Positions 16,455 to 24,773 of a DNA stretch of 35,393 bases are shown here, in pieces. The DNA lies in assembly GCF_014650455.1 (NCBI RefSeq), contig NZ_BMUZ01000027.1:1-35393 (forward strand), written 5' to 3'. This DNA comes from Streptomyces xanthochromogenes. Its GTDB lineage: Bacteria; Actinomycetota; Actinomycetes; Streptomycetales; Streptomycetaceae. Numbering within the stretch: position 1 is the stretch's first letter; every line of letters begins with the position of its first letter. The notes under the pieces were generated by a model. That model was not told the DNA's origin. It was given only the letters and a program-made list of their open reading frames with translations, and did not search any database. The position numbers and the translations under genes were made by a program.

Positions 16455-16961
16455 TCACGTTCCAGGCCTTGGCCGAAGGGTGTTCCAGGCGGCGCTGTTG
16501 CGGAAGTAGGTGTCGTAGAGTTCCTGGACCTCCAGCAGGCTTTCCGGTGGGACCTCGCCGTTGGCGATGCGTTGCAGGTGACGGAAGTATTCGAAACGTT
16601 CTACGCCGGGGGTGATGACGATGAGGATGTCGGCGTTGAGGCCGGGGGCGGCGGCGAAGGCGTGGGCTGTTCCGGGTGGTACAACGACCAGGTCGCCGGT
16701 CTGTGCGGTGACGATCTGGTCGCCGGACAGCAGTTGGGCCGTGCCGTCGAGGATGTAGAACATTTCGGCGGCGTTGGCGTGGTGGTGGGGTTTGGCGCCG
16801 TCGGCGCCGTCGGTGAGGGTGACTCGCTGGATGGACAGGGCGCCGCCTGTGGAACTGCTGTCGGCCAGCAGGCGGATCGTGGTGGGGACCTGGCCAATGA
16901 CCTCGGCTTCGCCGCCGCGTACGACAACGGATTCGGCGAAGTCCGCGACGATGAGCGACAT
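16455..16961 (-). CDS. Single-domain cupin protein
   Basis: The 168-residue product starts at ATG 16961 with GGAG seven bases upstream. It has the two cupin motifs: KPHHHANAAEMFYILDG (metal-binding His and Glu) and GDLVVVPPGTAHAF (second His). Proteins like this bind Fe, Mn or Zn in a beta-barrel and act as small dioxygenases, isomerases or sensors. The sequence does not fix the substrate. A C-terminal helical tail (VERFEYFRHLQRI, EVQELYDTYF) is typical of the quercetin-dioxygenase-like group. Neighbouring redox-type genes and the MarR regulator suggest a small detoxification or catabolic unit. Confidence 0.85.
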   Translation of the reverse strand: MSLIVADFAESVVVRGGEAEVIGQVPTTIRLLADSSSTGGALSIQRVTLTDGADGAKPHHHANAAEMFYILDGTAQLLSGDQIVTAQTGDLVVVPPGTAHAFAAAPGLNADILIVITPGVERFEYFRHLQRIANGEVPPESLLEVQELYDTYFRNSAAWNTLRPRPGT

Positions 16962-17079
16962 GATGCTGCTCCGTGGGAGTTGAGGTAGGGGTGGCTCAGG
17001 CGGCGATCAGCGGGGCCGTGTTGAACAGGGACGGCGGCTGGTCAGGACCTGACTGCTGGCCGCAGGCCGGCGGAGCTGG

Positions 17080-17616
17080 TCAGGAAGCCTGCGTGTAGGT
17101 CTGGAGGATCACTCCGGTGGAGAAGGCCTGGGCCGAGGCCAGTCGCAGTTCGACGGTGTCGAGGTCGTCGAACCACCGGGCGCCCTTGCCGAGCACGATC
17201 GGGTGGACGAACAGTTGCAACTGGTCGAGCAGTCCGGCGGTGAGTAGCGATCGCACGAGGGTGAGGCTGCCGGTCACGGCGATGTCCTTGCCCTCGGAGT
17301 CCTTGAGCGCCTGGAGCCCCGCGAGCACATCGCCGCTGATGATCTCGGTGTTGTTCCAAGTTGCCTCGGTCAGGGTGCTGGTGACGACGTACTTCTTCTG
17401 GTTGTTCATGAAGCCGGCGAATTCATCCTCGCTGGAGGGCCAGTACGCCGCGAACTGCTGGTACTGGACCCGGCCGAGCAGCATCGCGTCGGACTCGGCC
17501 ATGGCCGCGCCGACGGCGGTTCCCATCTCGTCGTTGAAATAGGGGAAGTGCCAGGTGTCGGGCGCCTCGGCCACGCCGTCGAGGGACACGAAAAGACTCG
17601 CGATGATCTTGCGCAT
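17080..17616 (-). CDS. Dihydrofolate reductase family protein (RibD C-terminal domain)
   Basis: ATG 17616 follows GGAGG at five bases. The 178-residue product has the family start MRKIIASLFVSLDGVAE, the motif DAMLLGRVQYQQF, and the nucleotide-binding end DIAVTGSLTLVRSLLTAG followed by QLFVHPIVLGKGARWF. It is therefore an NADPH-binding reductase of the RibD/DHFR-like fold. Most stand-alone members have no proven reaction. It is divergent from marR, with a palindromic site between, so it is the likely first target of that regulator. Confidence 0.9.
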   Translation of the reverse strand: MRKIIASLFVSLDGVAEAPDTWHFPYFNDEMGTAVGAAMAESDAMLLGRVQYQQFAAYWPSSEDEFAGFMNNQKKYVVTSTLTEATWNNTEIISGDVLAGLQALKDSEGKDIAVTGSLTLVRSLLTAGLLDQLQLFVHPIVLGKGARWFDDLDTVELRLASAQAFSTGVILQTYTQAS

Positions 17617-17644
17617 GAGGTCCTCCAGATGTTCCGAACGCGTG

Positions 17645-17680
17645 TAGTTCGATGGATAGATAGTAAGGCGTCGAACTATC
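17645..17680. promoter_or_regulatory. Palindromic operator between marR and the reductase gene
   Basis: TAGTTCGA (17645-17652) and TCGAACTA (17671-17678) form an exact inverted repeat. A second one, GATAGT (17659-17664) and ACTATC (17675-17680), overlaps it. Both lie in the 89-base divergent gap, next to a TAGTAT box at 17691 that could be the marR -10 element. MarR proteins usually bind such sites and repress both their own gene and the divergent one. The assignment is by position and symmetry. Confidence 0.6.
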
Positions 17681-17705
17681 TCTCGTCAAATAGTATGCTG
17701 GCGGC

Positions 17706-18209
17706 ATGCGTAAGAACGATGAGGTCGACACCGTGATCGAGCAGTGGCGGCGGGAGCGGTCCGACCTGGACTTGTGGCCGGTCGAGGTCCTGGCGCGGGT
17801 GACGCGGTTCGCCGCGGTCATGAACCGTTCCTTCGACGAGGTTTTCGCCCGCCACGGCCTGCGGAACGGAGAGTTCGACGTGCTGGCCGCGATCCGCCGG
17901 TCCGGGCCGCCCTACGTGGTGATCCCGTCGGTGCTGTCCGAGCAACTGATGCTGTCCCGGGCAGGGATGACCAACCGCCTCGACCGGCTCGACCGGGCCG
18001 GCCTGATCGACCGGCAGCTGGACCCCGAGGACCGGCGCAGCTTCCTGGTGACACTCACCGACAAAGGCATGGCGACCGTCGACGCGGCCATGAGTGACCA
18101 CGCCGCCAACGAGGCCGCGCTGCTGTCCGCACTGTCCCAACGCCAGCAGCACCAGCTGGACGACGCGATGTACACGCTGCTGCAGGCGGCCAAGGACCGC
18201 GACATCTGA
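17706..18209 (+). CDS. MarR-family transcriptional regulator
   Basis: The 167-residue product has the winged-helix core of the MarR family: RSFDEVFARHGLRNGEFDVLAAI, the recognition region SEQLMLSRAGMTNRLDRLDRAGL, and the wing DPEDRRSFLVTLTDKG. Terminal helices form the dimer interface. The start at ATG 17706 lies very close to a TAGTAT box at 17691, so the message may be leaderless. It is divergent from the RibD-like gene and the cupin and MDMPI-type genes beyond it. MarR proteins typically release DNA when a phenolic or oxidising ligand is present. The ligand here is unknown. Confidence 0.9.
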   Translation: MRKNDEVDTVIEQWRRERSDLDLWPVEVLARVTRFAAVMNRSFDEVFARHGLRNGEFDVLAAIRRSGPPYVVIPSVLSEQLMLSRAGMTNRLDRLDRAGLIDRQLDPEDRRSFLVTLTDKGMATVDAAMSDHAANEAALLSALSQRQQHQLDDAMYTLLQAAKDRDI

Positions 18210-18485
18210 ACGCGCCGAGCGGCGGCACGTCACCGCTGACGCAGGTTCACCAGGGCAACGGCGTCAACGGACGGCCCGTCACCCCCGGATGCCGCTTGAG
18301 CCCCGAGTCCGCATGGTCCCCGGGGTTCCAGCCGCCTGACCGCAGACAGGGACGCCCGTCTGTGTCAGGTCGAGGTCGACCGCTTCGAGGCTCGCGACTC
18401 CGTCGCGGCGGAGTCGACGAACGCGATTCGGGCGCGGCGCGGGCAGTGCTGTGGGTCCTCAGGCGAGGGCGGGCGCTCTTCGTTA

Positions 18486-19612
18486 ATTCGGTGGGTGTGG
18501 TGGTCGTGTGAGTGGGATGCTGTCGGGGTGGCTTATCAACCCGGTTCCCCGGCCGCCCCCTCTCCTCTTCCTCCTTAGTCACGGCCGCAGTTGGCGGAAG
18601 CGCGTCGCGTTCGGGCGGTGGTGTTATTCGAGGAGGGTGTCTCGAATGCGGAGATCGCGCGGGCGGTGGGGGTGTGTGCCGAGAGCGTGCGGCGTTGGCG
18701 TCGGGTCTGGGAGGAAGGCGGTGCTTCAGCGTTGCGGCGGCGTGCGGCGACCGGGCGGCCGCCCAAGCTGGACGACCCACAGGTGGAGGTGGTCCGGGCC
18801 GCATTGGAACAGGGTGCCCAGGCTCACGGTTTTGAGGCCGACCTGTGGACCCTGGAGCGGGTCGGCATCGTCGTGGAGCGGGCGACGGGAGTGGTGCTGT
18901 CGCGGGCGTCGGTGTGGCGGCTGCTGACGGGCCGGCTGGGGTGGGGTCTTCAGCGCCCTGAGCGGCGGGCGGTGGAGCGGGACGAGTCGGAGATTGCCCG
19001 CTCGGTCGCGCATGAGTGGCCGCGGATTAAAAAGGGGCGGTGAACACACGTGCATGGATCGTGTTCCTCGACGCATCAGGCATCTGTCTATTGCCACAGG
19101 TCCGTCGCACCTACGCGCCCCGAGGACGGACCCCGCTGCTGCGGCACCGCCTGAACTGGAAGCGGGCGTCGATGACCGGGGCCCTGGGCTACCACTCCAC
19201 CGATCCCGGTCGAGGGGCACGTCTGTGTTTCCGTCTCACGCCCGGCAGCTACGACACCCTCGGACTCATCGAGGTCCTGGAGCAGACGAAGGTGTTCTAC
19301 CGCGGCGAGAACGTGGTTCTGGTCCGGGACGGCCTGTCCGCCCACTGGAGCCGGGCCATGCGGGCCTGGGTCGACGAGCAGGACTGGCTCACCCTCGAGC
19401 GATTACCCGCCTACGCACCCGAGCTGAACCCGGTGGAATTGCTGTGGTCCTCGCTCAAGAAACGTGAACTCGCCAACCTCGCCGGCGACCACCTCGCCGA
19501 TGTCGCCGACGCCACCGAACAAGGCATCCACCACATCAACACCAACCCTCAACTCCCCTGGTCGTTCCTCACCCACACCGGCCTGACCATCCGCCCACCA
19601 CACCCACCGAAC
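18486..19612 (+). mobile_element. IS630-family insertion sequence
   Basis: Near-perfect inverted repeats containing TTCGGTGGGTGTGGTGG lie at both ends (from 18486, and complement ending 19612). TA flanks each side (18484-18485 and 19613-19614), as known for this family. Removing the element and one TA rebuilds a palindromic target CGTTAACG. The element is 1127 bases and carries one two-frame transposase on the plus strand. Confidence 0.85.
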
Positions 19613-19615
19613 TAA
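18528..19615 (+). pseudogene. IS630-family transposase with frameshift site and early stop
   Basis: The helix-turn-helix half (QLAEARRVRAVVLFEEG, SNAEIARAVGVCAESVRRW) reads to TGA at 19041-19043. The DDE half reads from 19040 (AWIVFLDASG for the first Asp, VVLVRDGLSAHWS for the second, YAPELNPVELLWSSLK for the Glu). They overlap at TAAAAAGGGG (about 19028), a good -1 slippery site that would join them, as in other IS630 elements. The natural N-terminus from GTG 18528 (AYQPGSPAAPSPLPP) is interrupted by TAG at 18576-18578. Translation could restart at TTG 18591, so partial activity cannot be excluded. Confidence 0.75.
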
Positions 19616-19732
19616 CGAAAAGATCGGTAAGAGCTCGTAACACGATCTTGCTGGCGTGAAGCGGTTGGTCGGGGGTGCTGCTGAGTGGGTTGCCGCTGCC
19701 GGTGCCAAGGTCGGTCACAAGCCATGCCGGAG

Positions 19733-20125
19733 TCATGCCGGGATGAAGCTCGGCCACCAGGGTGGGACGTTGCCCGGGCACAACGGGGCGGGATAGGAGT
19801 CCGGCATCCCGAGCCATGTGACAAGGAACCAGGTTAACCACAAGGTGAAGATGAGCCCTGCCATCAGGGCTGTCCTGCGATGACGTCTTCCAAGCGTGCT
19901 GTGCAGGATCACCCACGGAACCGCAGCGGCGATCCATATGAGAGGCGCAAGAAACAGCAAAGTCATGCCGTTGGCTCCTGCGCTGCTGCCGATGTTACAA
20001 GCAGCCCATGCCCTCCCAATCGCAGCAATGGTCACCACTGCGGTCAGTCCGCCGAAGAGGACACCAAAGCCAATTCCGCTGAACCGGCGGCCCGGAGGAC
20101 TCGACGACTCTGCTCCCATGATCAT
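19733..20125 (-). CDS. Small membrane protein, apparent IS passenger
   Basis: The 130-residue product starts at ATG 20125 (or the ATG six bases later), after GGGAGAG. It has three predicted membrane helices (GVLFGGLTAVVTIAAIG; LLFLAPLIWIAAAVPWVIL; ALMAGLIFTLWLTWFLV) and a Pro/Trp-rich end (PLCPGNVPPWWPSF). I do not recognise a family. It is intact while the transposase beside it is broken, and both are enclosed by the same inverted repeats. It could be a passenger moved with the element, or a host gene trapped between an element and an orphan repeat end. Confidence 0.65.
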   Translation of the reverse strand: MIMGAESSSPPGRRFSGIGFGVLFGGLTAVVTIAAIGRAWAACNIGSSAGANGMTLLFLAPLIWIAAAVPWVILHSTLGRRHRRTALMAGLIFTLWLTWFLVTWLGMPDSYPAPLCPGNVPPWWPSFIPA

Positions 20126-20205
20126 CTCTCCCGCCTCGCCCTGGATGCGGAGAGTACCAACGCTCTGAAGCAGCCCGCTGGGGCCCTGGCCTGCCCTGAC
20201 ACCGG

Positions 20206-21029
20206 TCAGCCGTTCTTGGGCTTCCGAAGCCGCCTCCAGCAGATGAGGCCGCAGGTCAATGAGTCAATGAGACGAAGGCGTCGTGGAGTTCGGTTCGGCG
20301 TTCTCAGCGGACGGCGAGGCGTTCGAACTGGTAGAGCAGGGCGAAGGTCTGCTCGACGACGTAGCGGAGTTGGCCCAGACCCTTGATGTTCGGGGCGCCC
20401 TTGCGGGAGATGACCGGCAGGATCCGGCGCTTGCGCAGCTCCTCGCGGTGGGGGTTGGAGTCGTAGCCCTTGTCGCCGAGCAGCGAATCGGGGCGGCGGC
20501 GTGGCCGGCCGGGACGCCCGGCCACGGGCGGGATACCGTCGACCAGGGCGAGGGTCTGGGTGACGTCGTTGACGTTGGCAGCGGTGGTGATGACTTTGAG
20601 CGGGGTGCCGCGGCCGTCGCAGATCAAGTGGTGCTTGCTGCCCGTCTTGCGCCGGTCGACCGGTGACGGACCGGTGTCGGCTCCTTTCTTTTCGCGCGAA
20701 CATGGGAGCCGTCCACACACACGCGCGCGGGACCAGTCGAGTTCGTCGGCCCCATTCAGCTCGGCGAGCAGAATGCGGTGCAGCCGATCGAAGACCCCGG
20801 CTTGCTGCCACCGCTCCAGACGGCGCCAGCAGGTCTGCCCCGAGCCGAACCCCAGCTCCAGCGGCAGCAGTTGCCAGGCCAGGTCGTTACAGAGAACGTG
20901 CAGGATGCCCTACAGACACAGCCGGTCCGCCACCGGCCGAGGCCCCGGTGACCGCTCAGGCCAGGGCGGCAGCAGCGGCTCGATCAGCATCCAAAGGTCG
21001 TCATCCACGATCCATGGCCGACTACTCAC
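20206..21029 (-). pseudogene. IS5-family transposase, multiply broken
   Basis: The start at GTG 21029 gives WIVDDDLWMLIEPLLPPW. A stop codon (TAG in DRLCL-stop-GILHVL, near 20911) interrupts the helix-turn-helix half. A GC/TG repeat expansion near 20720 and a further break near 20695 shift the frame before the catalytic part, which reads HHLICDGRGTPLKVI (Asp region), DSLLGDKGYDSNPH (Asp) and RYVVEQTFALLYQFERL (Glu). The end is shifted again by a tandem TCAATGAG duplication at about 20262, after which GLICWRRLRKPKNG closes the family's usual C-terminus. It cannot make an active protein. Confidence 0.85.
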
Positions 21030-21106
21030 ACTCTCCCGAACGGCCGAATCGTCACATCGGTCACGCCCGATCAGGGCACTTCAACAAGATCGTGTTACGA
21101 GCTCTA

Positions 21107-21187
21107 CGCGGATGGTGGTTCGGAGTCGTTGTCGTCATAGTCTTCGTGGTCTTCGCGATTGGAATGGCAAGAAGGCGGTGCAAGTGA
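21107..21187 (+). pseudogene. C-terminal remnant of a small membrane protein
   Basis: Right after the IS inverted repeat, a plus-strand frame reads RGWWFGVVVVIVFVVFAIG, then MARRRCK and TGA at 21185-21187: one strong membrane helix with a basic tail. Its start has been replaced by the IS end. The pattern (aromatic, Val/Ile helix, basic tail) is the same as that of the 40-residue protein at 7622-7744. Confidence 0.45.
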
Positions 21188-21269
21188 CGCTGTGAAAAGC
21201 CGAATGAGGACGCCCTGCAGGCGTACACGTCCTTACGGGTCAGCAGGACGGCATGATCAAAACCCTGCT

Positions 21270-21288
21270 GCGCCCTGAGAGCAGGCGC
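21270..21288 (-). terminator. Hairpin after the CrtI-like gene
   Basis: GCGCCCTG (21270-21277) pairs with CAGGCGC (21282-21288) around a four-base AGAG loop with one bulged C. It lies 16 bases past the stop of the minus-strand oxidoreductase gene, a suitable place for its terminator. Confidence 0.5.
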
Positions 21289-21303
21289 GGGAGAGTCCTT
21301 AGG

Positions 21304-22920
21304 TCAGCGCCGTCCTCGGCGGTCCCGGTCGGTCAGGTGGCGCTGCAGGTGGGAGAGGGCGCGAGTGGGGCGTCCGCGGAGGGCGGCCCGCGCGGCGTTG
21401 GCACCTGGTGCTCCGTGGACTCCCCCGCCCGGGTGAGCGGACGCGGAAGCCAGGAAGAGACCGGGGACAGGTGTTTCCGGGCGCCCCGTGCCCGGGGTGG
21501 GGCGGAAGATCAGTTGTTGGTGCAGGGCCGTGGTACCCCCGTTGATGGCGCCACCGTGGAGGTTGGCATTCATGCTCTGCAGGGTGGGCGGGGCAAGGAT
21601 GCGGCGTGCGGCGATGCGGCTCCGGAAGCCGGGGGCGTAGCGCTCGACCTGCTCTTCGATCCGGTCGGCCATCGCCTCCTGTTCGCGGGCGTCCCACGAT
21701 CCGGTCAGCTTGTCGTCTCCGGCATCGCCCCTGACGTGGTGCGGTACGTGTGTGTAGGCCCAGGCGGCCTCGGTGCGCCGCGGCGAGCGGCTGGAGTCGG
21801 CGGTGGTCATCTGGCCGAAGAGCACGAACGGCTCGTCGGGCACATGGCCGGTGGCGATCTGCGCGGCGGAGCGGGTGAGGCTGTCCACGCCTTCCGCGAG
21901 GTGAACGGTTCCCGCCTGTGCGGCTTGCGGGCTGTTCCAGGGCACGGGGCTGTTCAGGGCCCAGTCGACTTTGAACGTGGCGAAGTCCCACTGGAAGCGC
22001 TTCAGGTCCGTGAGCAGGCGCTGCGGCAGGTGCTCTTCGGCGACCAGCGAACCATAGAGGGCGGGCGCGGACACATCGGCCAGGACCGCCCTGCGCGCGG
22101 CGACCGCCTCGCCGCCTGCGGTGCGGACACCCACGGCACGTCCTCCCCGTACGACGATCTCCGTCACCTCCTGGCCGCAGCGCACCTTTCCGCCCCGCCC
22201 CTCCAGGCGCCGGACGAGCGCCGCGGTGAGTGCGCCGGCGCCACCCACCGGGACGGGGAATCCGTAGGTCTGCCCGAGCATGGACATCAACCAGCCGAAC
22301 CCCCCGCTGCCCGCCGCTTCAGGCGCGAGATCGGCGTGCAGGGCGTTTCCGGCGAGCAGAAGCCGGCCTCCTTCACCGCCGAACTGCTCCTCCCCCAGAC
22401 GCCGCACAGGCAAGAGCATCGTCCGCGCCACGCGCAGTCCGCCCGCCGCCCGCAGCCGTACGGCCAGGCGGGCCCCGGCCCGGACGGGCGGGAAGGGAGT
22501 GAACAGCGCATCGAGGATGCCGGGCCGCAGCCCTTCCCAGATCTCGCACAGGCGCCGCCACGCGTCGCCGTCCCCGGGGGCGAACGCTTCGAGGCTCGCG
22601 CTTGTCTCCGCCAAGTCGCGGCTGAGGACGGCGCAGCGGCCGTCGCGCAGGGGGTGGGCCAGCACTTTCGGAGCGTGACTCCACTCCAGCCCCTCCCGTT
22701 CCAGGTGGAGGGCGGCCAGGACGGGTGATGCGGCGGCCAAGGGATAGAACGCGCTGAACAGATCGCTGGCGAAGTCCGGGGCGACCCCGTGGTCGTGCCG
22801 TACCGCTCCGCCGGGCTCCGGCTGCGCCTCCAGAACGTCCACGCTCCAGCCCGCGTCGGCCAGCAGATTGGCCGCCACCAGGCCGTTGGGCCCCGCTCCG
22901 ATCACTACGGCGTCCGGCAT
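21304..22920 (-). CDS. FAD-dependent oxidoreductase, phytoene-desaturase-like
   Basis: ATG 22920 follows GGGAG at six bases. The 538-residue product opens with the FAD-binding Rossmann motif AVVIGAGPNGLVAANLLADAG and the acidic end of the second strand (VDVLEAQPEPGGAV). It has the CrtI/CrtN-type substrate region (DFASDLFSAFYPLAAASP, GFPVPVGGAGALTAALVRRL) and the C-terminal FAD motif region (PGLFLASASAHPGGGVHGAPG). Such enzymes desaturate or isomerise polyenes. This member belongs to the broad group beside the true carotenoid enzymes, and no other carotenoid gene is nearby. It lies 95 bases after an SRPBCC gene on the same strand and is probably co-transcribed with it. Confidence 0.85.
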   Translation of the reverse strand: MPDAVVIGAGPNGLVAANLLADAGWSVDVLEAQPEPGGAVRHDHGVAPDFASDLFSAFYPLAAASPVLAALHLEREGLEWSHAPKVLAHPLRDGRCAVLSRDLAETSASLEAFAPGDGDAWRRLCEIWEGLRPGILDALFTPFPPVRAGARLAVRLRAAGGLRVARTMLLPVRRLGEEQFGGEGGRLLLAGNALHADLAPEAAGSGGFGWLMSMLGQTYGFPVPVGGAGALTAALVRRLEGRGGKVRCGQEVTEIVVRGGRAVGVRTAGGEAVAARRAVLADVSAPALYGSLVAEEHLPQRLLTDLKRFQWDFATFKVDWALNSPVPWNSPQAAQAGTVHLAEGVDSLTRSAAQIATGHVPDEPFVLFGQMTTADSSRSPRRTEAAWAYTHVPHHVRGDAGDDKLTGSWDAREQEAMADRIEEQVERYAPGFRSRIAARRILAPPTLQSMNANLHGGAINGGTTALHQQLIFRPTPGTGRPETPVPGLFLASASAHPGGGVHGAPGANAARAALRGRPTRALSHLQRHLTDRDRRGRR

Positions 22921-23015
22921 GCGTCGCTCCCGGTTTGCGTCGGTGCCGCCCGGCTGGACGGGATGAGTCGTGCCCGGCCCCCGGCAGGGGCCCTTGGTGG
23001 CAGCCAGTGGCGACT

Positions 23016-23495
23016 TCAGGCGGGGCGCGGGCGCGGTCGGTGGGCAGCGCCGCGCCCCGGGGCGTCGGTCCCCTCGCACAGACGGGCAAGTCGGCCCAGC
23101 ATCGCGCGGTGCCGAATCTGCTGCGCCGCGTCCAGGAGGCCGTTGTGCAGGGCGCCTCCCGCACCGCGCAGGGGGTGCTCGTCGAGAATGACGAGTGTGT
23201 CCTCGCCCCAGGGCCGCAGCTCCATGGCGATCCGCGCGGTCCCCAGGGGCCCGCTGTACGCCTCCAGCTCGAGCACGCTGATCGGCTCGACGCGGCGCAC
23301 GACGGTCCGGTTGTGCAGCGTGAACGGGCCGATCTTCACCGTGTAACGGAGAACAGCTCCGAGTTCGGGCCAGGTGCCCGCGTCCAGTTCGGCCCGGTCG
23401 GGGCCGACGACCCATTGCCCGTAGCGTTCGGCGTCGGCCAGGATCGCCCAGACGTCCTCGGGCGGCTTCTTGATCAATCGGTGCCGTACGGCCAT
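23016..23495 (-). CDS. SRPBCC-family lipid/polyketide-binding protein
   Basis: ATG 23495 has CGGAGG just upstream. The 159-residue product has the START/SRPBCC order: RHRLIKKPPEDVWAILADAERYGQWV, strands around PELGAVLRYTVKIGPFTLHNRTVV, and the long C-terminal helix (LHNGLLDAAQQIRHRAMLGRLARL). The fold forms a hydrophobic pocket for lipids or polyketides. With the CrtI-like oxidoreductase downstream it may bring the hydrophobic substrate to that enzyme. This is inferred from the neighbourhood alone. Confidence 0.8.
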   Translation of the reverse strand: MAVRHRLIKKPPEDVWAILADAERYGQWVVGPDRAELDAGTWPELGAVLRYTVKIGPFTLHNRTVVRRVEPISVLELEAYSGPLGTARIAMELRPWGEDTLVILDEHPLRGAGGALHNGLLDAAQQIRHRAMLGRLARLCEGTDAPGRGAAHRPRPRPA

Positions 23496-23653
23496 GCGTT
23501 CCTCCGGCCTTCGAAGCGCCCCCCTTCGCGAGTTCCCACGCTAGTCCTGATCACGCATCTCGCCACGGGACGGCATCTTCATCAGCGACGAGGCTGGCCC
23601 TGCGGAGGCGAAGCCAGTGGCTTCCGGAGGGGGAAGGGGCAGCGGGATGGACT

Positions 23654-24031
23654 TTACGAGCGGATGCTCCTCAGACTCAGCGCGCAGAGGGCCGCCCAGG
23701 AGATCGCAGCTCCCGCGGCTTTCAGGCGGGCTTGCCGATGGGGCAGCTGGGTACCGAAGATCACGGTGTCGGACGTGTCCGCGGCGACCCGGCACCAAGT
23801 GGCGAGGCGGCGTGCGTCGTCGCCGGTCGCGGCCACCATGGCAAGCCCGATGACCAGATCTCGGGATCCGAAGGCCCGAACCAGCAAGCTCGTATCCCGT
23901 GGAACGCTGCCGCCGGGCTCCAGCGGGAGAGCGCAGGGTTTCGCGAGCCATTCGGGCCTGGCCATGATGGCCACGCCGTAGAGCGCGGTCGCGGCTCCGA
24001 GCAGCCGGTTGATGTCCGTCGTCTTTTTCAT
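23654..24031 (-). CDS. Small membrane protein, DUF4267-like layout
   Basis: ATG 24031 (MKKTTDINRLLGAATAL) is preceded by a GGGAAAGGG region. The 125-residue product has hydrophobic helices at the start (GAATALYGVAIMA), in the middle (DLVIGLAMVAA) and at the end (AGAAISWAALCALSL). Between them are the charged segments SLLVRAFGSRD and TWCRVAADTSDTV. This order resembles the DUF4267 membrane family, which is unassigned. It lies on the same strand as the SRPBCC and oxidoreductase genes, about 160 bases upstream, so it may share their operon. Confidence 0.65.
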   Translation of the reverse strand: MKKTTDINRLLGAATALYGVAIMARPEWLAKPCALPLEPGGSVPRDTSLLVRAFGSRDLVIGLAMVAATGDDARRLATWCRVAADTSDTVIFGTQLPHRQARLKAAGAAISWAALCALSLRSIRS

Positions 24032-24124
24032 GGCATCGCGCCCTTTCCCTCTGAGGGTGTTCGATCGCGTTCCCTCGGGTGCGCACTTCATCCCCGGCAT
24101 GGGGGCCGTCGTCCGGAAACCCTG

Positions 24125-24571
24125 TCAGGGCCGAGCCGTGTGGTCGGGATGCCCGTGGGTGCGGCGGGCCTCTTTCATCTCCGCCTCGTGCAGGTGGCTC
24201 CGCCCGTCGACGAGTTCCTGGCGTACCTGGTGCTCCACCTCGGTGAACGGCGTGTAATAGGTGGCGTTGTACGCCTCGATGACCTGGAAGGTCCAGCAGC
24301 CGGGAAGGACGTTGCGGCCCACGATCTCCCGCTCGACCAGATCGGCCTGCTCCCCGTGGCCCGCCGCCCGCAGCTGCTCGACCGCACGGCCCAGCGTCAG
24401 ATCCGCACCGCCGGTCAGCCGATGGAAGGCGTACAGATGCCCTCGAGCCTGTTCCACGGTCTCCAGTGCCTCGGACAAGGTGCCCAGTGCCTCGACCGTG
24501 GCATCGCTCACCCCGTGCGGGCGGACATGTCCGTCCACCGGCCCGGCTCCGCGCTCGCTGGTGGGGCTCAT
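24125..24571 (-). CDS. Conserved-looking hypothetical protein, 148 aa
   Basis: ATG 24571 follows GAAGGG. The product is helical, with ATVEALGTLSEALETVEQARGHLYAFHRL, a His/Arg-rich region (LRAAGHGEQADLVEREIVG) and an aromatic stretch FQVIEAYNATYYTPFTEVE before a charged end rich in His. I do not recognise the family. It is first in a row of four minus-strand genes, and no membrane or signal segment is present, so it is probably cytoplasmic. Divergent from the DUF6480 gene. Confidence 0.7.
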   Translation of the reverse strand: MSPTSERGAGPVDGHVRPHGVSDATVEALGTLSEALETVEQARGHLYAFHRLTGGADLTLGRAVEQLRAAGHGEQADLVEREIVGRNVLPGCWTFQVIEAYNATYYTPFTEVEHQVRQELVDGRSHLHEAEMKEARRTHGHPDHTARP

Positions 24572-24773
24572 GACGTGACCCTTCGATGTCCGCACGACGG
24601 CTGTCCAGGACGGCCTGAGGCCTGGGCCCAGGCGCCCGTACCTCCCAGCTTTGCGTGCCGACGGGCCTTTCGCGACCGACGCGGCACGGACCGCGTGCGA
24701 CACCGGCGGAGCTCAGCGCGGTGGGGTCGTGCCAGCGGATGCGCGATCGTGTGGCCTGGGCGAGCCTGAGGAC

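Larger units (their letters stand above)
19631..21104 (-). mobile_element. IS5-type element carrying a membrane-protein gene
   Basis: GAGCTCGTAACACGATCTTG at 19631-19650 is repeated in exact inverse at 21085-21104. Between them lie a degenerate IS5 transposase (20206-21029) and, after its 3' end, a complete-looking membrane-protein gene (19733-20125). The usual element of this type has its left repeat shortly after the transposase stop. Here the repeat lies almost 600 bases beyond it. The whole unit is 1474 bases. Target duplications are not clear (TAA left, TAC right). Confidence 0.65.
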
